From the NCBI RefSeq assembly GCF_014842255.1, contig NZ_JACYVH010000001.1, positions 704,174 through 768,173 of the forward strand: a stretch of 64,000 nucleotides of DNA, written 5' to 3'. Positions within the stretch are counted from its first letter, which is position 1. Every line of letters starts with the position of its first letter. The position numbers were made by a program, and so were the translations under genes. Below, piece after piece: positions 48,977 to 56,355 of this stretch. Below the pieces are notes generated by a model. It was not told the DNA's origin, made no database searches, and saw nothing but the letters and a program-made list of their open reading frames with translations. This DNA is from Frigoribacterium sp. CFBP 13712. Its GTDB lineage: Bacteria > Actinomycetota > Actinomycetes > Actinomycetales > Microbacteriaceae.

Positions 48977-51309
48977 CCACCGCACTGCCCCCGTCCGTCC
49001 CCGGCTCGACCGAGGCGAGCCTGGGTTCCGCCCATGTGCTGCTCACCGGCGGCACCGGCTTCGTCGGCCAGGCGATCCTCGAGCGACTGCTCTCGACGCA
49101 CCCCGACACCACCGTCACACTGCTGATCAGGCCCAAGGCGGGCACCCCGGCGCTCGGTCGACTGCGGCACCTGCTGAAGAAGCCGGTGTTCGCGACGTGG
49201 CGCGACCGCGTCGGGCCGGCCGAGGTCGAGCGCGCGCTGACCGAGCGCCTGCGCGTCATCGAGAGCGGACTGGGCTCGCTGCCCGAGCTGCCCGCCGACC
49301 TCGACGTCGTCATCCACAGCGCGTCGACCGTCTCGTTCGACCCGCCGATCGACCAGGCCTTCGACACGAACGTCGGCGGAGCCGTCGGTCTCTACGAGGC
49401 GCTCGGCCGTGCAGGTGGCGACCCGCACGTCGTGCACGTCTCGACCGCGTACGTCGGTGGCATCCGCAAGGGCGTGTTCCCCGAGGCCGCGCTCACCCAC
49501 GACGTCGACTGGCGTGCCGAGTACGCCGCCGCCCGCGACGCCCGCGCCCGGGTCGAGGCGGCCTCGCGTCAGCCCGAGACGCTGCGCCGGTTCCTCGCCG
49601 AGGGTCGCATCGGTCACGGCAAGACCGGCCCGCAGGCCGTGTCGACCGCAGCCGAGGAGGCGCGGGTCGCCTGGGTCGCCGCCCGTCTCGTCGACTACGG
49701 CCGCACCCGGGCCGAGACCCTCGGCTGGACGGACGTCTACACGCTGACCAAGGCCTTCGCCGAGCGCGCCGCCGAGGAGCTCTGGGCCGAGAAGGGCCAC
49801 CGTCTGTCGGTCGTGCGGCCGGCCATCGTCGAGAGCGCCCTCCGGCACCCGTTCCCCGGCTGGATCGACGGCTTCAAGGTCGCCGACCCGCTGATCATGT
49901 CGTACGCCCGCGGGCTGCTGCCCGAGTTCCCGGGGGTGCCCGACAGCGTGCTGGACATCGTGCCGGTCGACTTCGTCGTCAACGTGATCCTGACGGTCGC
50001 GGCGAACCCGACCCGCGCCTCCTCGGTGCCGGTCGAGTCGGCGGCCGGCGACGCACCCGCGGGCGACGCCCAGTACTTCCACGTCGCGTCGGGCAACAGC
50101 AACCCGTTCCCGATCCTGCGGATGTTCGAGAACCTCAACACGTTCTTCACCGCGAACCCGCTGCCGCGCGACGAGCACACCTCGATCCCGGTCCCGACCT
50201 GGAACTTCCCGGGGGTGCGCAAGGTCGAGGGCGCCATCCGCATGAAGCAGCGGACGAACGACCTGCGCGAGAAGGTGCTGACGCGGCTGCCGTCGAACGC
50301 CCGCACGCGCACGGCCCTGACGGCCGTGCAGACGCGCCGCGCCGACCTCGAGTCGCTGCAGAGCCTGACCGATCTCTACCGGCACTACGTGCAGTCCGAG
50401 ATCATCTTCGACGACCGCCGCACCCGCGCCCTGCACGCCGGTCTGCCCGCGGGGTCGCCCGAGAGCATCGGCTTCGACGTCACCGACATCGACTGGGAGG
50501 ACTACTTCCAGACGGTGCACTTCCCGTCGATCACGGCGATGACGCGAGCCTTCTCGGTGCGCCCCGCCGCCACCGGGGCGGTCGCCGACACGAAGGCGCT
50601 CCCCCGCCGCGACGACGTCGTCGCCGTCTTCGACCTCGAGGGCACCGTGCTCGACTCGAACATCGTCGAGCAGTACCTGTGGGTGCGCTCGAACGGGTTC
50701 CGCAAGGCGGCCTGGCCGGGCGAGGTCGCGAGTCTGCTGACCGGCCTGCCCGCGTACCTCCGGGCCGACGCCCGCGACCGCGGCGAGTTCATCCGCTCGT
50801 TCCTCCGGCGGTACAGCGGCATGCCCGTCTCCCGTCTGCAGAACGTCGTGTCGTCGACCGGCTACGCCGAGACCGTCCGCCGGCACACCCTGCCCGACGC
50901 CCTGGCCCGCATCGCCGAGCACCGCGCCGCCGGTCACCGCACGGTGCTGGTCACGGGTTCGATCGGCAGCCTCGCGGCGCCGCTCGCCTCGCTCTTCGAC
51001 GAGGTCGTCGCGAGCACGATGCACTCGCGCGACGGCGTCTACACGGGTTACCTCGCCCAGCCGCCGCTCGTCGACGAGGCCCGGGCGGCCTGGCTCTCGC
51101 AGTACGCGAGCGAACTCGGAATCGACCTCGCAGGCTCGTACGGATACGGTGACTCTCACGCCGACCTCGTCTGGCTCGAGCTCCTCGGCAACCCGTCCGC
51201 TGTGAATCCCGACGCCAATCTCGCACGCGAAGCGCTCCGAAGAAGATGGAGCATCCGCGATTGGAATCGTGGCGGCAACTCAGCGAAAGGAGATGGAGGC
51301 AGGGCCTGA
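48973..51309 (+). CDS. fatty acyl reductase fused to a HAD-like domain
   Basis: A 778-residue fusion. Residues 1-420 are an extended SDR of the fatty acyl-CoA reductase (FAR/male-sterility) type: VLLTGGTGFVGQAILERLL, VIHSASTVSFDPPI, VSTAYVGGIRKG and VYTLTKAFAERAAEE (Tyr/Lys). Residues 560-778 are a HAD-IB domain: VVAVFDLEGTVLDSN, VLVTGSIGSLAAP, GYGDSHADLVWLELLG. The first HAD motif reads D-x-E rather than D-x-D, so phosphatase activity is uncertain. FAR would supply fatty alcohol for the AGPS-like enzyme. Two exact 14-mers lie in the gene, read AEEARV (49652) and TRASSV (50013). Confidence 0.85.
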   Translation: MTTALPPSVPGSTEASLGSAHVLLTGGTGFVGQAILERLLSTHPDTTVTLLIRPKAGTPALGRLRHLLKKPVFATWRDRVGPAEVERALTERLRVIESGLGSLPELPADLDVVIHSASTVSFDPPIDQAFDTNVGGAVGLYEALGRAGGDPHVVHVSTAYVGGIRKGVFPEAALTHDVDWRAEYAAARDARARVEAASRQPETLRRFLAEGRIGHGKTGPQAVSTAAEEARVAWVAARLVDYGRTRAETLGWTDVYTLTKAFAERAAEELWAEKGHRLSVVRPAIVESALRHPFPGWIDGFKVADPLIMSYARGLLPEFPGVPDSVLDIVPVDFVVNVILTVAANPTRASSVPVESAAGDAPAGDAQYFHVASGNSNPFPILRMFENLNTFFTANPLPRDEHTSIPVPTWNFPGVRKVEGAIRMKQRTNDLREKVLTRLPSNARTRTALTAVQTRRADLESLQSLTDLYRHYVQSEIIFDDRRTRALHAGLPAGSPESIGFDVTDIDWEDYFQTVHFPSITAMTRAFSVRPAATGAVADTKALPRRDDVVAVFDLEGTVLDSNIVEQYLWVRSNGFRKAAWPGEVASLLTGLPAYLRADARDRGEFIRSFLRRYSGMPVSRLQNVVSSTGYAETVRRHTLPDALARIAEHRAAGHRTVLVTGSIGSLAAPLASLFDEVVASTMHSRDGVYTGYLAQPPLVDEARAAWLSQYASELGIDLAGSYGYGDSHADLVWLELLGNPSAVNPDANLAREALRRRWSIRDWNRGGNSAKGDGGRA

Positions 51310-51322
51310 CGCCCGCGCCTCC
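51295..51322 (+). promoter_or_regulatory. leader that can sequester a Shine-Dalgarno
   Basis: GGAGGC at 51295-51300 can pair with GCCTCC at 51317-51322, which belongs to a 14-mer variant. The pair lies between the AAAGGAG at 51287-51293 and the ATG at 51333, which is otherwise 40 nt away, too far for normal initiation. The hairpin could either block initiation or bring the site closer. Confidence 0.35.
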
Positions 51323-51332
51323 TGAACACGGC

Positions 51333-52169
51333 ATGGCATTCGACATCGACAAATTCGCCGCGACGAGCGAGCGGATCACGTGGGACGACCTCGACCTCGA
51401 CCACTTCAAGCAGAACCCGCTGTCGGCCGACTCGCTGCGCACGCTCCGGTACATGGCCGACGTCGAGTACCACACGGTCTGCTACACGCGTGATCTGCTG
51501 ACTACCCCCTCGCACAAGGAGGACGACGTCTCGACCTTCATGACGATGTGGAACCGCGAGGAGTTCTGGCACGGCGAGGCCCTCGCCGCCATCCTCGAGG
51601 TGCACGGCGTCAAGGTCGACTACGACCAGCTGCGCGCCAACCGTCTGAAGCTCGGCTGGCGCGACCGCCTCGACCCCGTCAAGCAGGGTCTGCTCGGCAA
51701 GTTCGTCGGCTCCGACTTCGTCGCCGTGCACATGTCGTGGGGCGCCGCGAACGAGTACTCCGCCGTCGCGGCCTACAAGCGCATGGCCGAGCTCGAACAG
51801 GACCCGGTGCTCGCCGAGCTGCTGCGTCGCATCGCCAAGCAGGAGGCGCGGCACGTGGCCTTCTACGTCTCGCAGGCCCGAGAGCGCCTGCTCAAGAGCA
51901 AGAAGGCTCAGAAGCTGACCCGGTTCCTGCTGTCGAAGGTCTGGGCTCCCGTCGGCTCGTCGATCATGGAGCTCGACGACGTCAAGTTCGTCTTCGGTCA
52001 GCTGATGAGCGGCGTCGACGGTCGCAAGGCCGCCGCGAAGCTCGACCAGAACATCTCGAACCTGCCCGGCATGAGCGGGCTGACGATCTTCCAGAAGGCC
52101 CTCGACGGCCTCGGGGTCCGAGCGGACGCCGGTGCCTCGACCGGTGCCGGTTCGGTCGCCACCGCGTGA
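51333..52169 (+). CDS. ferritin-like di-iron protein
   Basis: A 278-residue helical protein; ATG 51333 matches the start region of its paralogue (MAFDIDKF with FDIREF), an upstream ATG at 51246 is possible. Di-iron ligands are complete: Glu in ADVEYHTVCY, E-x-x-H in NREEFWHGEAL, Glu in GAANEYSAVAAYKRM and E-x-R-H in IAKQEARHVAFY. This is a pattern of carboxylate-bridged oxygenases and desaturases. In the ether-lipid setting a role in oxidising or desaturating an alkyl or acyl chain is attractive but unproven. The final motif is encoded by CAGGAGGCGCGG, which resembles the 14-mer by chance or otherwise. Confidence 0.85.
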   Translation: MAFDIDKFAATSERITWDDLDLDHFKQNPLSADSLRTLRYMADVEYHTVCYTRDLLTTPSHKEDDVSTFMTMWNREEFWHGEALAAILEVHGVKVDYDQLRANRLKLGWRDRLDPVKQGLLGKFVGSDFVAVHMSWGAANEYSAVAAYKRMAELEQDPVLAELLRRIAKQEARHVAFYVSQARERLLKSKKAQKLTRFLLSKVWAPVGSSIMELDDVKFVFGQLMSGVDGRKAAAKLDQNISNLPGMSGLTIFQKALDGLGVRADAGASTGAGSVATA

Positions 52170-52513
52170 AGACCAGTCACCTGAGGCACTTCCTCGTGGC
52201 CGCCGAGGTGCTGCACTTCCCGGTCGCGGCCGACAAGCTCGGCATCTCGCGGCAGAAGCTCGAGTCGTCGATCGAGGCGCTCGAGCTCGAGTTCGGTCAG
52301 AAGCTGTTCGACCGCGACGCGTCGCCCTACCGCCTGACGAAGGCGGGGCAGGCGGCGATCGTCGTCGCCGAAGAGGAGCTGGCCAGCCCCTCGACCCCGC
52401 CGCCGCCGCCTGCTCCCCCCGGCGGCGGCAAGGCGAAGGCGAGCAAGGGCAAGGGTCGGACCCCCGCGGTCAAGGGTCAGCCCAAGCCGTTCAAGAAGCG
52501 TCAAGGGCGCTGA
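52166..52513 (+). CDS. LysR-type HTH domain with lysine-rich tail, no effector domain
   Basis: A 115-residue protein from GTG 52166, GTGA-coupled to the di-iron gene. Residues 1-65 are a LysR HTH (LRHFLVAAEVLHFPVAADKLG, SRQKLESSIEALELEFGQKLFDRD). Instead of the ~200-residue effector domain there is a Pro/Gly/Lys tail (about 80-115: GGGKAKASKGKGRTP, PKPFKKRQGR). The tail resembles basic DNA-binding extensions in actinobacterial nucleoid proteins. It may regulate or be a small DNA-binding protein. Its 3' end overlaps the convergent SGNH-GAF gene by 23 bp. Confidence 0.75.
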   Translation: MKTSHLRHFLVAAEVLHFPVAADKLGISRQKLESSIEALELEFGQKLFDRDASPYRLTKAGQAAIVVAEEELASPSTPPPPPAPPGGGKAKASKGKGRTPAVKGQPKPFKKRQGR

Positions 52514-53693
52514 CGCGCAGTTCGCGTTGCACGGCGAGAGCCAGCTCGCGCAGCAGCACCAGATCGACGCCTTCGACGCCCCGGGGCTCGGCGTCGACCA
52601 CGCACAGCGCTCCGATGCGGACCCCGTCGTCGGTCTCGATCGGATGCCCGGCGTAGAACCGGACGGAGGGGTGCGACACGAAGCGGTCGTCGCGCCACGC
52701 GTCGGGCACGACAAGGGGTCGCCCGCTGCGGATCGTGTGGGCGCAGAACGAGTCGACGACGGGCATCTCGGTGAGTGACGACCCCGAGACGGCCTTGTTC
52801 CAGTGCCGGTCCTCGGTGATCAGCGAGAAGGCGGCGCCCTGCGCCCCGAGCAGGGTCCGAGCCCGCTCGACGATGTCGTCGAATCTCTTCTCGGCGGGCG
52901 TGTCGAGCAGCCCCAGCGATCGGATCGCCTCGACGCGGCGATCGACGCTCTGCGGTGCATGACGGGAGGCACGGGCCCCCTGTCCGTCGGCCACGCCGAT
53001 GTCCACGATCGGCGCCGCGACCTCGGCGAGGGCTGCACCCCACGCCTGATACCGAGCGGTGTCGCCTGAACGGTCGTCGCTTCCGCCGGGCATCTCGGGG
53101 GCCGGCATGACGCGCACGGCGGGTCGCTCCGCGCAGAGGGCCCGGGTCGTCTCGTTCAGGAGCCGCGCGTGCCGGTCGACGACACCGCCGGGCGCGGCGC
53201 CGAAGCGGGGGACGGTGCTCGGCGGCTGGATGCCCGTCACGATCACCCCGGTGGAGGGACCGGTCGCGTGATCCACCGCGTCGAGCAGTCGGGACATCCC
53301 CCGACGCCACTTCTCCGGCGGCAGCAGTCTCAGGGCGTCGCTCATCCCCAGCACGACGACCACGACGTCGTAGCCGCAGAGCTCGCGGTCCGGCAGGTGG
53401 TCGGCGGCGGTCGCGACCGTCATGTCGGCGTCGGCGAACGCGTCGACGTCGACGCCGCGACCGGTCAACGCCGACAGGCTCCGGGCCAGATGCCCGGGGA
53501 TGGCGAGGTCGTGGCAGCGGACACCCCAGCCGACGGCCGGGCCGTTGCCGAAGACGAGCACCCGGTCGGGGTCGACGCCCGGTGCGTGCACGTGCGGAGA
53601 GTCGTCGGGCCGAGGGCGGGTCGTGAGGTCGTCGACCACCCGGTACCGACCGCGGAAGAACGGTCGGAGCGCACGGGCGAGGATGCTCGTCAT
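52491..53693 (-). CDS. degenerate SGNH-like domain fused to a GAF domain
   Basis: A 400-residue protein from ATG 53693 with GGAGGAGC upstream. Residues 40-245 look like an SGNH hydrolase: VLVFGNGPAVGWG in the block-I position (no catalytic Ser), VVVVVLGMSDALRLL for block III, and DTARYQAWGAALAEV where block V normally has D-x-x-H (His absent). Residues 265-395 form a GAF domain: LLDTPAEKRFDDIVERARTLLG, VDSFCAHTIRSGRPLVVPDA, FYAGHPIETDDGVRIGALCVVD. The pattern suggests a ligand or signal sensor rather than an esterase. Confidence 0.8.
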   Translation of the reverse strand: MTSILARALRPFFRGRYRVVDDLTTRPRPDDSPHVHAPGVDPDRVLVFGNGPAVGWGVRCHDLAIPGHLARSLSALTGRGVDVDAFADADMTVATAADHLPDRELCGYDVVVVVLGMSDALRLLPPEKWRRGMSRLLDAVDHATGPSTGVIVTGIQPPSTVPRFGAAPGGVVDRHARLLNETTRALCAERPAVRVMPAPEMPGGSDDRSGDTARYQAWGAALAEVAAPIVDIGVADGQGARASRHAPQSVDRRVEAIRSLGLLDTPAEKRFDDIVERARTLLGAQGAAFSLITEDRHWNKAVSGSSLTEMPVVDSFCAHTIRSGRPLVVPDAWRDDRFVSHPSVRFYAGHPIETDDGVRIGALCVVDAEPRGVEGVDLVLLRELALAVQRELRVSALDAS

Positions 53694-53796
53694 TCTCTGC
53701 TCCTCCGACACCCGGAGCGACCGGGTCGGTCTCCTCGCGGCAGGGCGGTGACCCTGCATTCGTAGCTAACGACTATCCGCGCCCAGCGCAGACGAC

Positions 53797-54396
53797 TCAA
53801 CCCCCAGTCGGGGGCGCAGACCGCCGGTCGCCCAGAGCGGCGAGGTCGTCGCCGAGCCCCGCGAGGCGCGAGGCCCTGTCGTCGCGGTAGTCGTCGTCGA
53901 CGACGACCTGCCGCGCCCTGACGCGGGTCACGACGGCCGACCCGACGTCGCCCCAGGCGCGTTCGACGGCGGACGCCACGATGCCGTCGACGTAGTCGGC
54001 GTCGTCGCGGAGCTCGTCGAGGCGGTCGGCCACGCCGACGTAGGCGTTCTCACGGAACCAGAGCGTGCCGTCGTCGCCCGGTCGGTAGTCGTGCTGGTGA
54101 CGCGAGCGACCACGGGCCCGCAGGGCCTTCGACCGTTCGCCGGCGATGCGGGTGTTCTGCGCCCGCTGCTCTTCGGCGAGGCGGTGCAGGGTGCGGCGGA
54201 CGGCGGCGGCCGTCTCGTCGTGGTCGAAGGTCTCGCCGTCGCGGAGCGCGTGCACGACGATGCGGTTCGCCACCGTCACGACGGCGGCGGCCCGGGCGAT
54301 GAGCAGGGCCTCGCCCACGGCACGATCGAGCGCGCCCTGGTCGACCGGTGCCGGCGTCGACGTCGCCGTCTCGCTGCGCGTCTTCCCCCACTTCAT
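53797..54396 (-). CDS. hypothetical soluble protein
   Basis: A 199-residue highly charged protein from ATG 54396. It is helical, with a central GDDGTLWFRENAYVGVADRLDELRDD stretch and Arg-rich flanks. There is no membrane helix, no recognised domain and no clear partner gene. Conserved-looking residues such as WFREN suggest a real protein. It is monocistronic. Confidence 0.6.
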   Translation of the reverse strand: MKWGKTRSETATSTPAPVDQGALDRAVGEALLIARAAAVVTVANRIVVHALRDGETFDHDETAAAVRRTLHRLAEEQRAQNTRIAGERSKALRARGRSRHQHDYRPGDDGTLWFRENAYVGVADRLDELRDDADYVDGIVASAVERAWGDVGSAVVTRVRARQVVVDDDYRDDRASRLAGLGDDLAALGDRRSAPPTGG

Positions 54397-54461
54397 GGCG
54401 GGACTCCCTCTCGTCGTGCGGACTGGCGTCGAGTCGAGCAGAGTCGACCTCCCTCATTAAA

Positions 54462-54505
54462 GACCTCCCGCCCCGGGCCGGCGGACCGGTTCGGGGCGGG
54501 AGGTC
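54462..54505 (-). terminator. rho-independent terminator for the DJ-1/PfpI gene
   Basis: Perfect 13-bp arms (GACCTCCCGCCCC at 54462-54474 and its complement at 54493-54505) with an 18-nt loop. Read on the minus strand the stem is followed by TTTAATGAGG, a short T-run, 40 bp after the DJ-1 stop. Confidence 0.8.
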
Positions 54506-54544
54506 GACGGGACGGCCGCGGGGCGAGACGTCGGCCGACCGGGC

Positions 54545-55123
54545 TCAGCTGTCGGCGGGTCGCTCCGACGCCGCGGCCGTCGTCAGCTCGCGGACGAAGT
54601 CGTCGAGGTCGTCCGGGGTCCGCGACGTGACGAGGGTGAAGCCCTTCTCGACGTCGGTGATCACCGAGGCGTCCGTCCACGACCCTCCGGCGTTGCGGAT
54701 GTCCGTCGTGAGCGACGGGAACGACGTCAGCTCCTTGCCCTCGACCAGACCGGCTTCGACGAGCAGCCACGGGCCGTGGCAGATCGCGGCGATGGGCCGG
54801 CCCGAGGCCGCGAACGACGAGGCGATCGAGACCGCCCCCGCGTCCTGCCGGAGCGTGTCGGCGTTGATGGTGCCGCCGGGCACGAGCAGCAGGTCGAACT
54901 CGGAGGCGTCGACCTCCTCGATGGTCGTGTCGGGCCGGACCGCCTCGCCCGGGTCTTTGTCGCCGACGAGCGTCTCGACGGGCGCGGTCGACTGGGCGGC
55001 GACCACGACCGTGGCGCCCGCGTCGCGGAGCGCGCGCGTCGGGACGACGAGCTCGTCCTGCTCGACGCCGTAGTTGGTGACGATCGCGAGTACGCGACGT
55101 CCGGTGAGATCCGTGCTGGCCAT
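54545..55123 (-). CDS. DJ-1/PfpI-family protein
   Basis: A 192-residue protein from ATG 55123 (AGGAGGAGC upstream). The nucleophile elbow is AAICHGPWLLVEAGLV with the reactive Cys followed by His; the family Glu is in NYGVEQDEL. This is the YhbO/PfpI type, with members acting as stress chaperones, glyoxalase-like or deglycase-like enzymes. It is monocistronic and ends in a clear terminator. Confidence 0.87.
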   Translation of the reverse strand: MASTDLTGRRVLAIVTNYGVEQDELVVPTRALRDAGATVVVAAQSTAPVETLVGDKDPGEAVRPDTTIEEVDASEFDLLLVPGGTINADTLRQDAGAVSIASSFAASGRPIAAICHGPWLLVEAGLVEGKELTSFPSLTTDIRNAGGSWTDASVITDVEKGFTLVTSRTPDDLDDFVRELTTAAASERPADS

Positions 55124-55267
55124 GGGGCTCCTCCTTCAGGCCCGCTGCGGCGGGCCGATCGATGACCCGTCCCGTCTACGCCCCGAGGCTGAGCCGCCGC
55201 TCTGCGAGGTGTCCCCCGGGATCACGCGCGCTGCCCGACGTCGTCGACCCGCGCCTCCTCGGCCCGG

Positions 55268-56230
55268 TCAGCTGGCCAGCAGCGCCCGCGCAGTGCCCTC
55301 GTCGATGATCAGGTCGGTCACCAGGCCTGCGGCGAGCGTCCCGCGGACGGCCGCCACCTTGGCTGTGCCGGCGACGACGCAGACCCGTCTCGGCACCCGG
55401 CGGATGGTCGCGAGGTCCGGCCCGCTGCCCCGCGCGTTCAGCGCGATGTCGACCGACGAGCCGTCCTCCCGGAAGAACACCGTCGCCACGTCGCCCACGA
55501 CCCGGTCGTGCTCGAGGCTCGACTGGTCGCTGTCCTCGAGGTAGGCGCCCGAGTAGACGTGGCTCGGCACGAGGGCGCCCCGCGCGCCGACGCCGAAGAC
55601 GACGAGGTCCATCCGTTCGTGCAGCTCGAGCACGCGGCGGGTGCTGCGCTCGCGCCAGAGCGCGCGCTTCGTCGCGGGGTCGTCGAAGAACGCCGGCACC
55701 GGGAACTGCTGGATGACGGCGCCGTAGGCGTGCCCGAACCGGCGGAGGATCTCGCTCGCGTACTCGATGCCCGTGGTGCGCGTGTTGGCCGCGCCGTTCA
55801 GCTGCACGATCAGCGAGTTGTGGGTCGCCTTCGGCACGAGGTAGCGGCTGATGGCGCTGAGCGTCGAGCCCCAGGCGACGCCGATCACCATGTTCGAGTC
55901 GACGTACGGCGTGAGAGTCCGTGCAGCGGACAGGGCGACGCGGTCGAGACGGTCGACGTCGCTGGCCTGGTCGGGCACCGGCACGACGTGGGCGACCACG
56001 CCGAAGCGGTGCTGCACGGCCTCGCCGACGACGGTCGCCTGGTCGAGCGGCGACTTGATCTGGATGTCGACCAGACCGGTGTCGCGGGCCGATTTCAGGA
56101 GGCGCGAGACCGACGAGCGGGACGTCCCCAGCTCATGGGCGATCGCCTCCATGGTGAGGTCCTGCATGTAGTACAGGTGCGCCGCCCGCAGGGCGTCCTG
56201 CGTCTTGTCGGGCGAGAGCAGATCAGTCAC
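55268..56230 (-). CDS. SorC/DeoR-type sugar-binding regulator
   Basis: A 320-residue protein from GTG 56230. HTH: LTMEAIAHELGTSRSSVSRLLKSARDTGLVDI. C-terminal sugar-binding (SorC) domain: VIGVAWGSTLSAISRYLVP, VQLNGA, DLVVFGVGARG and NARGSGPDL. It is divergent from glpD across a 125-bp region with TGCAC half-sites, so it probably regulates glycerol phosphate use; GolR/glycerol-type effectors are plausible. A 14-mer lies between its 3' end and the DJ-1 start (55249-55262). Confidence 0.86.
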   Translation of the reverse strand: MTDLLSPDKTQDALRAAHLYYMQDLTMEAIAHELGTSRSSVSRLLKSARDTGLVDIQIKSPLDQATVVGEAVQHRFGVVAHVVPVPDQASDVDRLDRVALSAARTLTPYVDSNMVIGVAWGSTLSAISRYLVPKATHNSLIVQLNGAANTRTTGIEYASEILRRFGHAYGAVIQQFPVPAFFDDPATKRALWRERSTRRVLELHERMDLVVFGVGARGALVPSHVYSGAYLEDSDQSSLEHDRVVGDVATVFFREDGSSVDIALNARGSGPDLATIRRVPRRVCVVAGTAKVAAVRGTLAAGLVTDLIIDEGTARALLAS

Positions 56231-56240
56231 GACGGCCTCC

Positions 56241-56267
56241 GTGCACGTTTGTGCAGATACGTTGCAC
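56241..56267. promoter_or_regulatory. operator half-sites upstream of glpD
   Basis: GTGCAC (56241-56246) is followed by an inverted pair GTGCA (56251-56255) and TGCAC (56263-56267) with a 7-bp spacer. SorC-type regulators bind TGCA-type inverted repeats of this kind. It lies between the divergent regulator and glpD. Confidence 0.55.
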
Positions 56268-56355
56268 CCATGGGAACACGGGTCGACGATAGACGATACC
56301 GGCGCGAGCCGCCGGCCGACCCCGTCGGACACACGCAACGCGAAAGAAGCTCCCT

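Noticed and set aside
51841..51852. 14-mer copy inside the di-iron gene
   Set aside because: The residues EARH here are metal ligands of the protein, so similarity to the word may be coincidental; not counted as a secure copy.
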